Assembly: GCF_900109545.1 (NCBI RefSeq)
Contig: NZ_FOAP01000022.1
Coordinates: 1 to 64,000, forward strand
Reading direction: 5' to 3'
From: Stigmatella aurantiaca
Lineage (GTDB): Bacteria; Myxococcota; Myxococcia; Myxococcales; Myxococcaceae
Length of the DNA: 64,000 bases
Of the stretch, positions 41,209 through 52,649 are shown one piece after another (within the stretch, counting starts at the first letter, position 1; every line of letters starts with the position of its first letter). The notes under the pieces were generated by a model that searched no databases, had not been told where the DNA came from, and worked only from the letters and a program-made list of their open reading frames with translations. A program made the position numbers and the translations under genes.

Positions 41209-41374
41209 GCATCCAGACTCCTTCTGTCTTCCTGATACATCCGTTTGGGCAGTCCCGAAGACACTTCCGCCCCTTCCCGGATTCAACACATGTCACACAA
41301 CGAATCGGGCGGCTGGGCTACCCGCGAGGCGCATTTTCTGCTTTCCTCGCATGTGTCACTAAACGGGGGGGTGC

Positions 41375-42103
41375 ATGGGTACTTTAGACGGGAAAGTCGC
41401 CATCATCACGGGTGGAGGTTCGGGGATCGGTTTCGCGATTGCCGAGCGTTTCGCGCGCGAGGGAGCGCAGGTGGTGCTCGCAGGGCGCAGGCCGCAGCGG
41501 CTGGAAGAGGCCGCGGCGAAGATCGGACGGGGGGCGCGGGGCGTGCCCACGGACGTCGGAGACGAGGCCCAGGTCAAACGGCTCATGGACTCGGTGCCCC
41601 AGGTGGATCTGCTGGTCACCTGCGCGGGCGGCGCGGTGTTCGGCCCCGTCGAGGACGTGCCCACCGAGGCCTGGAGTGACATGTTCAAATCCCGCCTCTT
41701 CGGGCAGCTCTCCGCGGTGCGCTATGCCGTGCCGAAGATGGCGCCGGGCAGCTCCATCGTGCTGTGCTCGGGCGTCGCCGGGCGCTCGGCCCTGACGCAG
41801 TACGCGGGCGGCGCGGCGCTGTGTGGTGGCATCAATGCCATGGGGGCCTCGCTGGCCGTCGAGCTGGCGCCCAAGGGCATCCGGGTCAACGTCCTGTCGC
41901 CCGGGCTGACGCGGGACACGGCCATCGACTGGGGCATTCCCCCCGAGAAGCTGGGCGCCTTCATGGACGGCCTGGTGGACCGGATTCCGCTGCGGCGCTC
42001 GGGCACCGTGCACGACATGGCGGACGCGGCCTTCTTCCTGTCGACGAATGCCTATGCCACTGGCCAGGTGCTCGACATCGATGGCGGGTGGACGGCGGTA
42101 TAG
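41375..42103 (+). CDS. SDR-fold protein lacking the usual catalytic residues
   Basis: This is a 242-residue Rossmann protein. The cofactor loop TGGGSGIGFAIA and closing DIDGGW are normal. The NNAG motif reads TCAG. In the active-site helix the usual YxxxK is not found: aligning from SLAVELAPKGIRVNVLSPG back, Tyr corresponds to Gly and Lys to Cys (GAALCGG), and the catalytic Ser position reads Gly in CSGVAG. Similar SDRs without the tetrad are known. It may bind NAD(P) and reduce by another mechanism, or serve as a binding protein. ATG follows GGGGGGG. Confidence 0.85.
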   Translation: MGTLDGKVAIITGGGSGIGFAIAERFAREGAQVVLAGRRPQRLEEAAAKIGRGARGVPTDVGDEAQVKRLMDSVPQVDLLVTCAGGAVFGPVEDVPTEAWSDMFKSRLFGQLSAVRYAVPKMAPGSSIVLCSGVAGRSALTQYAGGAALCGGINAMGASLAVELAPKGIRVNVLSPGLTRDTAIDWGIPPEKLGAFMDGLVDRIPLRRSGTVHDMADAAFFLSTNAYATGQVLDIDGGWTAV

Positions 42104-42127
42104 CCAGGCCCCCGGCCCAGCCCGCGG

Positions 42128-43756
42128 TCAGTTGAGCCTGAACTGCTGGCTGGGCCCGTCGTGGCAGGAGGACTGCACCAGCGGGCTGCCGGGCGCGGCG
42201 GGCCCTCCGCCCATGTCCAGGCACTGGCCGGTGTGCTGAGCCGTGATGCGGTAGAACCCTCCGTCCCGCGCGACGAGGTGGAAGCGCTGGGTGCCGCCCG
42301 GGTGGCAGGGCTGCTGGAGGAGCGCGTCCGGCGCCTCCGGGGGGCCGCTGGTGGCATCCAGGCACTGGCCGCTGTGCTGCGCCACGATGCGGTACACCCC
42401 GGGCGACACGGGCTCGAACCGGAAGCGCTGGCTGGGGCCGGTGTGGCAGACGGTCTGCATGAGGCCCGCGCCCGCCTCCGCGCTGCCCCCCACCACCTCC
42501 AGACACTGGGCGCTGTGCCTCGCGATGATCTCGAACGGCGTGGCGATGTGGGGGTTGGAGAACAGCAAGCGGTTGGGGGTGCCGCGTCCCGGCTGGAGGA
42601 CCTTGTCCACCGAGGCGTACCCGGTGAGCGCCTGGGCCACGAGGGACGGCTGTGCGGTGGGGTTGAACTCCAGGAACAGCGCCGCGGCGCCCGCCACGTG
42701 CGCGGCGGCCATGGAGGTGCCGCCCAGGGTGTGCGTGGCCGTGTCGCCGCCGTGCCCGGCCGAGGCGATGCCCGCGCCCGGGGCGAACAAGTCCAAGCAC
42801 GGGCCATGGTTGGAGAAGGGGGCGCGGTGGTCCTCGCGGTCCGTGGCGCCCACGGTGAGGGCCTCGGCGAGGCGGGCGGGGGACAGGGCACAGGCGTTGG
42901 TGTTCTGGTTGCCCGCGGACACCGCGTAGACGATGCCCGCGGCGATGGAGTTGCGGACCGCGTCATCCACCGCCTGGTTGGCCCCGCCGCTCAGGCTCAG
43001 GATGGCCACGGCGGGCTTGAGGTGGTGGGCCGTCACCCAGTCCACCGCGCCCAGCACCGTGGACCAGGGCGCGCCGCCCTCGCAGCCGAACACGCGCACC
43101 GAGTGCAGGGAGACGTCCTTGGCCACCCCCCACGTGGTGCCGCCCAGGATGCCGGCCACATGGGTGCCATGGCCCTGGCAGTCCCCGGCGCCAGGGCCCT
43201 CCGGCACGCCGGTGTAGTCCAGCGAGACGCGGCCACCGAACTCGGCGTGCGTGGCGCGGATGCCCGTGTCGATGACGTAGGCATGCACCCCCTTGCCGGT
43301 GAAGGTGTGGGTGTAGGCGCCGTTGAGCGGCAGGTCCTGCTGGCCAATCCGGTCCAGCCCCCAGGGGAGCACCGTCTGCACGGCATCGGGGGCGGCCCGG
43401 CCGTCCTCCACCACGTACTTCACGGAGGGCTCCGCGGCGAGCTGCTGGGCCTGGGCCTCCGAGGCCCTCACCAGGAAGCCCCGCAGCGCGTGCGTGTACG
43501 TGCGCTCCACCTGCACGCCATGGCGGGCGGCGAGCCCCCGCGCCCCCGCCTCCACCCCCACGGGCCCGGCGCCGGCGAGGGGCTCCTTGAGCACGACGAT
43601 GTACTGCCCGGGCACCCACTCGCCCCCGGTGCGCAGCAGGCCCCGCGACGTCACCAGGCGGACCGGGGACTCCCCGGGCACCGGCCCGGACTCCGGCGAG
43701 ACGCAGGCCCCCAGCGCCAGGAAGGCGAGGACGGACAGGCGCTGGCGAAGTCCCAT
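42128..43756 (-). CDS. Subtilisin-like (S8) protease with three ricin-type repeats
   Basis: This 542-residue exported protease has a lipoprotein signal ending LGAC (about 18). An I9-type propeptide (about 45-125, YIVVLKEPLAG) precedes the S8 domain with VIDTGI (Asp, about 160), GHGTHVAG (His, about 195), the oxyanion SAGNQN and GGTSMAAAHVAG (Ser, about 345), closest to proteinase K-type. From about 415 three repeats of about 42 residues, each with HSxQCLE/D and an xQRFRF-type end, form a ricin B/CBM13 beta-trefoil for sugar binding. ATG 43756 has GGGAGGAG upstream. The lectin likely holds the protease on glycan-rich prey surfaces (inference). Confidence 0.93.
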   Translation of the reverse strand: MGLRQRLSVLAFLALGACVSPESGPVPGESPVRLVTSRGLLRTGGEWVPGQYIVVLKEPLAGAGPVGVEAGARGLAARHGVQVERTYTHALRGFLVRASEAQAQQLAAEPSVKYVVEDGRAAPDAVQTVLPWGLDRIGQQDLPLNGAYTHTFTGKGVHAYVIDTGIRATHAEFGGRVSLDYTGVPEGPGAGDCQGHGTHVAGILGGTTWGVAKDVSLHSVRVFGCEGGAPWSTVLGAVDWVTAHHLKPAVAILSLSGGANQAVDDAVRNSIAAGIVYAVSAGNQNTNACALSPARLAEALTVGATDREDHRAPFSNHGPCLDLFAPGAGIASAGHGGDTATHTLGGTSMAAAHVAGAAALFLEFNPTAQPSLVAQALTGYASVDKVLQPGRGTPNRLLFSNPHIATPFEIIARHSAQCLEVVGGSAEAGAGLMQTVCHTGPSQRFRFEPVSPGVYRIVAQHSGQCLDATSGPPEAPDALLQQPCHPGGTQRFHLVARDGGFYRITAQHTGQCLDMGGGPAAPGSPLVQSSCHDGPSQQFRLN

Positions 43757-43930
43757 GACGGCTCCTCCCGATGACACCGGGCGTCAAAGGACCAGAATAA
43801 CAGTCCTTTCTGGAATTTCGAGGCCAAACGCGGCCCGGGCCCGCGGGCCATGTGTGCGCCCCCGGACCCTGGGGAGGGCCGGAGGCACGGCGGCATTGGC
43901 GGGGGGAAACGGGAAGGCGAGACTGCCCCG

Positions 43931-44221
43931 GTGACACGAAACTACCCTGGCTGGATCATCGGGGCGCGCGTGCTGGGCACCGCGGCGCTCGTCGGCGCGC
44001 TGGCGCTCTCCCTGCAGCCCCGCCCGGACATGCTCTGGTTGGGCGGGGTGCTCATCGCCGCGTTCCTGGTGCTGCGGCTGGGGGCGGCGTGGTTCCTGGC
44101 CCTGCGCTTTCCGGACCCTGCGGGCCTCAACCGCCGCTCGGCCATTCTCACCAGCGTGCTGGCGCTGGCGGCCGTGGCCTTCTGGTTCTACGTGCGCTCG
44201 CGCGGGGCGGGCGGCCTCTAG
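43931..44221 (+). CDS. Small membrane protein
   Basis: The product is 96 residues from GTG 43931, with three predicted transmembrane helices (about 10-27, 33-52 and 70-87) joined by short Arg-containing loops. No known family. The start is uncertain; a longer frame begins at 43850. It overlaps the convergent ychF stop by 4 bases. No function can be inferred. Confidence 0.5.
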   Translation: MTRNYPGWIIGARVLGTAALVGALALSLQPRPDMLWLGGVLIAAFLVLRLGAAWFLALRFPDPAGLNRRSAILTSVLALAAVAFWFYVRSRGAGGL

Positions 44222-45327
44222 ACGTTGAAGCGGAAGTGCATGCAGTCGCCGTCCTGGACGACGTACTCCTTGCCTTCCACGCGCAGCAGGCCCTTCTCCT
44301 TCACCGCGCTCTCGCTGCCGAGCTTGATGAGGTCCTCCCAGCGCATCACCTCAGCCTTGATGAAGCCGCGCTCGAAGTCCGAGTGGATGACGCCGGCCGC
44401 CTGCGGGGCCTTGAAGCCCGTGTGAATCGTCCAGGCGCGGCACTCCTGCTCGCCCACGGTGAAGTACGTCTGCAGGCCCAGGAGCTTGTAGCCCGCGCGC
44501 ACCACCTTGTGCAGGCCCGGCTCGGTCAGCCCCGCGCTCTCCAGGAAGCCCGGACGCTCCTCCTCGGGCAGCTGCTGGATTTCGGCCTCCATGGCCGCGG
44601 CGAGCACCACCACGCCGGCGCCCTCCTTCTCGGCCATCTCGCGCACGGCCTTCACGTGCACGGAGGCATCTTCCTTGCCGATCTGGTTCTCGCCGATGTT
44701 CGCCACGTACAGCACCGGCTTGTCCGTGAGCAGGAACAGCTCGCGGATGGCCGCGTGCTCCTCCTCGTTCAGCTTCTGGGCGCGCACGGTGATGGCCGAG
44801 TCCAGCCCCGCCTTGATGCGGTCGAGCAGCGCCAGCTCCGCCTTGGCCTCGTCGCCCGCCTTGCCGCCCATCTTCGCGTTGCGCTGGGAGCGCTCGCGGC
44901 GCTTCTCCACCGTCTCCAGGTCCTTGAGGCACAGCTCCGTGTCCACCACGTCCCGGTCCCGGACGGGGTTCACCCCGCCCTCCACGTGGGTGACGTTGTC
45001 GTCCTCGAAGCAGCGCAGCACGTGCAGCACCGCGTCCACCTGGCGGATGTTGGCCAGGAACTGGTTGCCCAGGCCCTCGCCCTTCGAGGCGCCGCGCACC
45101 AGGCCCGCGATGTCCACGAACTCCAGCGAGGTGGGCACCTTCTTCAGGGGCTTGATGAGGGCCGAGAGCTTGTCCAGCCGCTCGTCCGGCACGGGCACCA
45201 CGCCCACGTTGGGCTCGATGGTGCAGAACGGGTAGTTGGCCGCCTGCGCGCCCGCGGCGGACAGGGCGTTGAACAGGGTGGACTTGCCCACGTTGGGCAG
45301 TCCGACGATTCCAATGGAGAGCGCCAT
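44218..45327 (-). CDS. ychF: YchF (OLA1) ribosome-associated ATPase
   Basis: This is a 369-residue OBG-family P-loop protein that prefers ATP over GTP and binds ribosomes. P-loop GLPNVGKST (about 9-17), G3 DIAGLVRGAS and the altered G4 (NIGE in place of NKxD) that gives adenine specificity are present, followed by a coiled-coil insertion and the C-terminal TGS domain ending FRFNV. The ATG has AAGGAG upstream. It lies 51 bases downstream of atpF on the same strand, so it may share atp transcription. Confidence 0.97.
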   Translation of the reverse strand: MALSIGIVGLPNVGKSTLFNALSAAGAQAANYPFCTIEPNVGVVPVPDERLDKLSALIKPLKKVPTSLEFVDIAGLVRGASKGEGLGNQFLANIRQVDAVLHVLRCFEDDNVTHVEGGVNPVRDRDVVDTELCLKDLETVEKRRERSQRNAKMGGKAGDEAKAELALLDRIKAGLDSAITVRAQKLNEEEHAAIRELFLLTDKPVLYVANIGENQIGKEDASVHVKAVREMAEKEGAGVVVLAAAMEAEIQQLPEEERPGFLESAGLTEPGLHKVVRAGYKLLGLQTYFTVGEQECRAWTIHTGFKAPQAAGVIHSDFERGFIKAEVMRWEDLIKLGSESAVKEKGLLRVEGKEYVVQDGDCMHFRFNV

Positions 45328-45378
45328 GACGGCTCCTTGAACCCGCGCACGCGGCGGGCCCCTTCCTGCGCTTGAAAA

Positions 45379-45927
45379 CTACGAGGCGCGGCGGCTGGCC
45401 GGCGCGGTGCCCGGGGTGGGCAGACCCTTCACGAACTGCTCGGCCAGGGCGCGCTGCTTGGGGTCATCCATGCGCTCGGACAGGAGCTTGCCGGCCACAT
45501 CCATGGCCAGGTCCACCGCCATGGTGCGCACCTCGGCGATGGCCTTGGTCTTCTGGTCCTCAATCTCGCGGCGGGCCTGGAGCTTCAGCTCCTCGGCCTC
45601 CTTGCGGCTCTTGTTCATGAGCTCGTCGCGGTACTTCTCCATGTCCGCCTGGTTCTTGCGCATCATCTCGGCGGCCTCGCGGCGGGCCTCGGCGATGGCG
45701 GTCTTCTGGTCGGCCAGGAGCTTCTCCGCCTCGGCGCGCTCGCGCTTGGCGCTCTCGATGGCGCTGGTGATCTGCTTCTCGCGCTCCTCCACCAGCGACA
45801 GGATGGGTCCCCACGCCTTCCAGCGCAGCACCACGGCCACGAGGATGAAGGTGACGAGGGTCCAGAAGATGAGGCCCGGGCGGACCTCCACGAAGCTGCT
45901 GGCGGCGAGGACGGAAGGCAGGAGCAT
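45379..45927 (-). CDS. atpF: ATP synthase F0 subunit b
   Basis: This 182-residue peripheral-stalk subunit has one N-terminal transmembrane helix (about 15-33, LIFWTLVTFILVAVV), then a long charged coiled coil with heptads of Ala/Glu/Lys, and a C-terminal helix (AVDLAMDVAGKLLSERM) that would bind F1 delta. The Pro/Ala-rich tail is a small extension. ATG 45927 is preferred to the longer frame. It is followed by ychF instead of atpH, so the F1 genes must be elsewhere in the genome. Confidence 0.93.
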   Translation of the reverse strand: MLLPSVLAASSFVEVRPGLIFWTLVTFILVAVVLRWKAWGPILSLVEEREKQITSAIESAKRERAEAEKLLADQKTAIAEARREAAEMMRKNQADMEKYRDELMNKSRKEAEELKLQARREIEDQKTKAIAEVRTMAVDLAMDVAGKLLSERMDDPKQRALAEQFVKGLPTPGTAPASRRAS

Positions 45928-46048
45928 GGCGGCGTGTCCGGAAGACGGCGGAAGAAAACAGCGGGGTACGGCCGGGTGCAACGGACTGCGGGGACAGCAG
46001 GCCCGGCACTCCGCGTGAGGGGAGCGCCGGACCAGACTTCAGACCTGC

Positions 46049-46279
46049 TTAGGTCTTGGTGGCCAGCAGGATGCAGACCACGAGCGCGAACAGCGTGGCG
46101 CCTTCGATGAGCGCCGCGGCGATGATCATCGTGGTGCGGATGTCGCCACCGGCGGCGGGCTGACGGCCGGTCGCGTCCATGGCGGCGGCGGCGAGCTTAC
46201 CGATGCCCAGGCCGGCACCGATGATGGAGAGGCCGGCGCCGATACCAGCGGCCAGGAAGGCAAGAGCGAGGTTGGTCAT
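46049..46279 (-). CDS. atpE: ATP synthase F0 subunit c
   Basis: This 76-residue two-helix hairpin (helix 1 about 4-30 with a GxGxGxG face, helix 2 about 48-74) carries the ion-binding carboxylate Glu59 in AALIEGATLF and the RQP loop that contacts F1. The absence of the helix-1 Gln and of a Ser/Thr directly after the Glu suggests proton rather than sodium coupling. The ring is multicopy; the purine-rich leader before the ATG (AGAAGAAAGACGAAG) may enhance translation. Confidence 0.96.
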   Translation of the reverse strand: MTNLALAFLAAGIGAGLSIIGAGLGIGKLAAAAMDATGRQPAAGGDIRTTMIIAAALIEGATLFALVVCILLATKT

Positions 46280-46379
46280 GGGAGTGCTTCGTCTTTCTTC
46301 TGCAGGGACCCACTTGTGGGGGGGTCGTTGTGTCCCTTGGGGGCTACCTCCGGAGGACTCTCGCCTTCCGGGTCTTGTC

Positions 46380-46403
46380 GGGCGCCCCCGCGAGAGGGCG
46401 CCC
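46380..46403 (-). other. Intercistronic hairpin between atpB and atpE
   Basis: GGGCGCCC occurs at 46380-46387 and 46396-46403 and can form an 8-bp stem with an 8-base loop, 14 bases after the atpB stop and about 100 bases before the atpE start. It may be an mRNA-processing or stability element that lets atpE be expressed at higher level. No T run follows. Confidence 0.45.
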
Positions 46404-46417
46404 TGAACGGGTCGGTG

Positions 46418-47455
46418 CTAGGCGTGGGCCCGGCCGTGGTCGTGGCTGGCGCCACCTTCCTTGTGGCCGTGGCCGGCCTCGCCGTGCGCGTCATGGTGGT
46501 GGCCCATGGCCACGCCCATGCCGATGAACAGCGCCGAGAGCATGGTGAAGACGTACGCCTGCACGAAGGCCACGAACAGCTCCAGCAGGTAGATGCCCAT
46601 GGCGAAGGGCACGCTGACGAGCGCCACCGCGGGGTGGCCGAGCATGAAGATGAGGCCCAGCAGGAAGAAGAGGACGATGTGGCCGGCCAGCATGTTGGCG
46701 AACAGACGCATCGTGAGGGCGAAGGGCTTGGTGAACAGGCCCAGGATTTCCACCGGAATCATGATGGGCCACAGCCACGGGGCCACGCCGCCCGTCAGGT
46801 GCCCCAGGTAGCCGCCCAGGCCCGCGGCGCGGATGCCCGCCACCTGGGTGAGGATGAAGGTGCAGATGGCCAGGCCGCAGGTGATGGCCAGGTTGCCGGT
46901 GGCCGTGGCCATCCAGGGCACCAGGCCCAGCATGTTCATGAAGAGGATGAAGAAGAAGGCCGTCAGCAGGTAGGGCACGTACCGGGGGCCCTCCTCCTTG
47001 CCGATGTTCTTGATGGCCAGCTCGTCCCGGACGAAGACGATGAGCATCTCGAACATGTTGGCGCCCACCCCGCGCGGCACCAGCTTGCTCTTGTCCCGGT
47101 TGCTGAAGCCCAGAACGAAGAGGATGAGCAGCGCGGCGGCCAGCCACATCATCACCGTGTGCTTGGTGATGGACAGGTCCAGGCAGCCTGCGCCCAGGCC
47201 CGGAACCACCTCACCGTGGTCCGTCATCACCTTGGTGCACGCCCCCTCGCGCAAGGGGATGAGAATCTCCGGCAGGTGGACGACCTTGTGCTCGTGGCTG
47301 AGGGGCACCTCGAACTCGTACTCGTGCGAGTCCGACACGTGGTGGAGGATGTAGCCCGCCACGTCCTCCTTGTGCTCGCCGCCCTCCGCGGAAGGCCCCG
47401 CTGCAAACGCGGCGCCCGCGATCAGACCGGCGGACAGAACCATTGCCTTGCGCAT
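46418..47455 (-). CDS. atpB: ATP synthase F0 subunit a
   Basis: This 345-residue membrane subunit forms the proton channel. The essential Arg lies in [13 protein letters not shown] (R250), and five or six transmembrane helices follow a long N-terminal periplasmic part that begins with a signal-like segment (about 1-20) and has several His ([18 protein letters not shown]). The last 28 residues are His-rich (nine His). The ATG overlaps the upstream stop by one base (TGATG). The N-terminal extension is as in Bacteroidetes/deltaproteobacterial AtpB; the His tail is unusual. Confidence 0.95.
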   Translation of the reverse strand: MRKAMVLSAGLIAGAAFAAGPSAEGGEHKEDVAGYILHHVSDSHEYEFEVPLSHEHKVVHLPEILIPLREGACTKVMTDHGEVVPGLGAGCLDLSITKHTVMMWLAAALLILFVLGFSNRDKSKLVPRGVGANMFEMLIVFVRDELAIKNIGKEEGPRYVPYLLTAFFFILFMNMLGLVPWMATATGNLAITCGLAICTFILTQVAGIRAAGLGGYLGHLTGGVAPWLWPIMIPVEILGLFTKPFALTMRLFANMLAGHIVLFFLLGLIFMLGHPAVALVSVPFAMGIYLLELFVAFVQAYVFTMLSALFIGMGVAMGHHHDAHGEAGHGHKEGGASHDHGRAHA

Positions 47456-47853
47456 CACTCGCCTCCGCCGGACGCCTTTTTCGAGGCGGCCAACACGTAG
47501 CTGACCTCTACCCACTGCAGCACGACGTACACACCGAAGAACCCCACGACGAACGCCGCGGCCGGCAAGCCCCGCGACACCATCGCGTACAACCCCGCCC
47601 CCACCGCCACCGCCCTCAGGCCGAACACCAGCCCCACCGCCTTGAGCGCCGCCTGGAGGCTGCGCCGCACCGCCCACCGCTTCAGCACCAGGGACACCAC
47701 CCCGGTCATCCCCGCCATCCCCGCGCCCCACAGCGCCGCCCACCGCGTCTCGGGCACCACCGGCAGCGCCGCGGCCAGCGCCAGCCCCACCCCTACCACC
47801 CCCGCCCCCACCAGCGCATGATTCTGGAAGGATTCCTCGGAGGTCCCCTTCAC
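47455..47853 (-). CDS. Small membrane protein of the F0 operon (AtpI/AtpR-like)
   Basis: The product is 132 residues from GTG 47853, which overlaps the upstream stop (GTGA). Four transmembrane helices are predicted, with short charged loops ([15 protein letters not shown]). The position between the AtpZ-like gene and atpB matches the ATP synthase I/AtpR family, which helps F0 c-ring assembly or Mg uptake. The sequence is poorly conserved, so the call relies on position and topology. Confidence 0.75.
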   Translation of the reverse strand: MKGTSEESFQNHALVGAGVVGVGLALAAALPVVPETRWAALWGAGMAGMTGVVSLVLKRWAVRRSLQAALKAVGLVFGLRAVAVGAGLYAMVSRGLPAAAFVVGFFGVYVVLQWVEVSYVLAASKKASGGGE

Positions 47854-48116
47854 CGCTTCTTCCCCAGCCGCGTCATCTCGTGGAGGAACGCGTAGAAGCC
47901 CACGCAGATCCCCACCAGGCTCAGCCCCACCAGCAGCCAGGGCTGCGTTCCCCACCACCGGTCCAGCCAGTACCCGCCCAGCACCCCCACCACCGCCCCG
48001 CCCACCAGCTTCCAGACCGCCGCCATGTACGGCGCCGCCGACCTCATCTCCCGGGCCGTGGGTGACAGCTCGCTGCCCGGCTCCGGGGGCGTCTTGTCCT
48101 GGGGCTCCTGTGCCAT
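47850..48116 (-). CDS. AtpZ/AtpI-like protein
   Basis: The product is 88 residues from ATG 48116 (a GTG at 48128 is possible). A polar N-terminus precedes two transmembrane helices with [22 protein letters not shown] and [20 protein letters not shown], the AtpZ/F0F1-ATPase subunit I signature. It is the first gene of the F0 operon and is translationally coupled to the next. Confidence 0.85.
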   Translation of the reverse strand: MAQEPQDKTPPEPGSELSPTAREMRSAAPYMAAVWKLVGGAVVGVLGGYWLDRWWGTQPWLLVGLSLVGICVGFYAFLHEMTRLGKKR

Positions 48117-48272
48117 CGGACGCCTCACCCACCTTCACGATTCCACGCGCGCCGGCCGCTTAGCACTGAACCCGCGGCGGGCGCAACCGCTACGCGGGGC
48201 TCCTCCCAGAGGCGCTAGAAGGGGTTGGAATCACTCTGGAAAGCCGGGAGGTGTCCCACCGGGCGAGGAGGC

Positions 48273-48292
48273 TCCGGGCCCCTGAGCCCGGA
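48273..48292. other. Hairpin in the divergent atp/kinase region
   Basis: TCCGGGC (48273-48279) and GCCCGGA (48286-48292) form a perfect 7-bp stem around CCCTGA in the gap between the atp operon and the divergent kinase gene. No T run follows; it may be a regulatory dyad or chance at this GC content. Confidence 0.25.
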
Positions 48293-48375
48293 CGCCTCCC
48301 GGCCAGCACGCAAGCCCGCCCGGGGGTCGGCTTCCCCTGAGCGTGCCCAGGGTGCCATCTTCCGGGGCCGTGACG

Positions 48376-50997
<2,622 letters not shown>

Positions 50998-51015
50998 GGG
51001 GGCCCCGGGAAGCCG

Positions 51016-51729
51016 CTAGGCGCGGTCCTGGGCCGGGTCGCGCCGCCGCACCGAGCCCATCACGTAGTCGATCCACCGGTTGCTGATGCCGAAGTTCCGG
51101 TCCGGACAGGCGAAGTGGTGCGCCATGTGGTGCGCGCGCAGCGCCTTGCCCCACGCCGTGCGCGGCTTGAGGAAGTGCAGCGCCCAGTGGGTGATGTCGT
51201 AGAAGAGGTAGGCGGCGACGATGCCGCAGTAGTACGGCAGCGTCACGGAGGGCTTGCCCACCGCCCACAGCCCGGCGCCAATGAGCGTGGCCAGGGGAAT
51301 GCTCACCCCCAGCGGCATCACCAGCCGGTGCGGATCATCCGGGTACTGGTGGTGGTAGCCATGGGCGATGAAGTGGAACTGCTTGGCCAGCCGGCCCTTG
51401 CCCTCCCAATGGAAGACATACCGGTGGATGACGTACTCCATCAGGAACCAGGTGAGCGCGCCCGCCGCGAAGCCCTCGGCGGCCAGCAGGGGCCGGGTCG
51501 TCCCGCTCCACAGCCCCCACCCCATCAGCCCCACCACCAGCGGCAGATAGATGATGGCGGGCGTGGCGGGATGAATCCTCGAGCAGAACTCGAGGAAGGC
51601 ATTGTCGAACATCCGGCCAGTCACGTGGCGTGTGTACTCGTCGTTCTTCATGGTGGCACGAAGGAGCAGCGCGTCGAGCGGTTCGTCGAATCCAGCAACC
51701 CAGTCCTGGACCCTGGGGTGGCTATACAC
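51016..51729 (-). CDS. Fatty acid 2-hydroxylase-like membrane enzyme
   Basis: This 237-residue di-iron hydroxylase of the sterol desaturase superfamily has the FA2H His-box pattern: [26 protein letters not shown] and AHHMAHHF, then [11 protein letters not shown]. It lacks the cytochrome b5 domain of the eukaryotic enzymes. In eukaryotes FA2H hydroxylates the acyl chain of ceramides. The start is a GTG at 51729 with a weak ribosome site; ATG 51651 is an alternative that would shorten the N-terminus. A dihydroceramide-desaturase-like gene is elsewhere in the window. Confidence 0.85.
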   Translation of the reverse strand: MYSHPRVQDWVAGFDEPLDALLLRATMKNDEYTRHVTGRMFDNAFLEFCSRIHPATPAIIYLPLVVGLMGWGLWSGTTRPLLAAEGFAAGALTWFLMEYVIHRYVFHWEGKGRLAKQFHFIAHGYHHQYPDDPHRLVMPLGVSIPLATLIGAGLWAVGKPSVTLPYYCGIVAAYLFYDITHWALHFLKPRTAWGKALRAHHMAHHFACPDRNFGISNRWIDYVMGSVRRRDPAQDRA

Positions 51730-51865
51730 CCTTTCGCCAGGGGAAGGGAGATGTCGACAGGCTTTCCTTGACGCACAGCGTCACACCCGGGCCGCGGCTG
51801 TTCACCTCCATGAGAAGCACACCGAAGGGCTCCGGCGGCCGCCAATTCCTGCTAGGAGCCCAGGC

Positions 51866-52564
51866 ATGGGAGCACAGTGGAAGCACAAGGGGCGCACCGA
51901 GAACGCCGCCGCCAAGGGGAAGGTCTTCACCAAGCTGGTGAAGGAAATCATGGTCGCCGCCAAGGGCGGCGCGGATCCGGCCTCCAACGCACGGCTGCGC
52001 ATGGCGGTGGACGCGGCGAAGAAGGCCTCCATGCCGCGCGACACCCTGGAGCGCGCCATCAAGAAGGGCTCGGGCCAGCTCGACGAGCAGGTCAACTACG
52101 AGGTCATCACCTATGAGGGCTTCGCGCCCCACCAGGTGCCCGTCATCGTCGAGTGCCTCACCGAGAACAAGAACCGCACCGCCACCAACATCCGGATGCT
52201 CTTCCGCAAGGGGCAGCTCGCCTCCAGCGGCGCGGTGTCCTGGGACTTCAACCGCCTGGGCGTCATCGAGGCCACCCCGCCGTCCGCGGACGCCGACGCC
52301 GAGACGGCCGCCATCGAGGCGGGCGCGCAGGATGTGGAGAAGGGCGAGGAGGGCGGGGCCCGGTTCCTCACGGCGCCGGCCGACCTGGACGCCGTGGGCC
52401 GCGCGCTCGGCGCGCAGGGCTGGACGGTGAGCGCCTCCCAGCTGGCCTGGATCGCCAAGAACCCGGTGCACCTGGAGGGCGAGGCGCGCGCCGAGGTGGA
52501 GGCCTTCCTGGAGGCGCTCGACGAGGACGACGATGTGCAGACGCTCTTCGCCGGCCTGCGCTGA
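51866..52564 (+). CDS. YebC/PmpR family protein
   Basis: This 232-residue member of the TACO1/YebC family has [10 protein letters not shown] at the start, then [27 protein letters not shown] and [11 protein letters not shown], diagnostic of the family. These proteins act as transcription regulators or, as shown for several members, help ribosomes through difficult (for example Pro-rich) sequences. ATG 51866 follows AGGAG. The upstream frame is a shadow. Confidence 0.95.
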   Translation: MGAQWKHKGRTENAAAKGKVFTKLVKEIMVAAKGGADPASNARLRMAVDAAKKASMPRDTLERAIKKGSGQLDEQVNYEVITYEGFAPHQVPVIVECLTENKNRTATNIRMLFRKGQLASSGAVSWDFNRLGVIEATPPSADADAETAAIEAGAQDVEKGEEGGARFLTAPADLDAVGRALGAQGWTVSASQLAWIAKNPVHLEGEARAEVEAFLEALDEDDDVQTLFAGLR

Positions 52565-52595
52565 TTAGCGGACACTCCGCCCTTCAAAAGCCTGC

Positions 52596-52615
52596 GCCCG
52601 GCCGCGAAGCCGGGC
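52596..52615 (+). terminator. Hairpin after the yebC-like gene
   Basis: GCCCGGC and GCCGGGC form a perfect 7-bp stem with loop CGCGAA, 31 bases after the YebC stop. There is no T run, so termination would be weak or rho-assisted. Confidence 0.4.
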
Positions 52616-52649
52616 ACTCCTCCTGCGGACCCACCGCGAGAGGAGCCCC

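Noticed and set aside
41290-41366. CATGTCACACAAC and CATGTGTCACTAAAC as an operator pair before the SDR gene
   Set aside because: The two copies match only partly and their spacing is irregular; the similarity may be chance.
46276-46494. A 72-codon frame between atpE and atpB on the minus strand
   Set aside because: It overlaps the 3' end of atpB in another frame, has a low-complexity Pro/Thr/Ala composition and no ribosome site.
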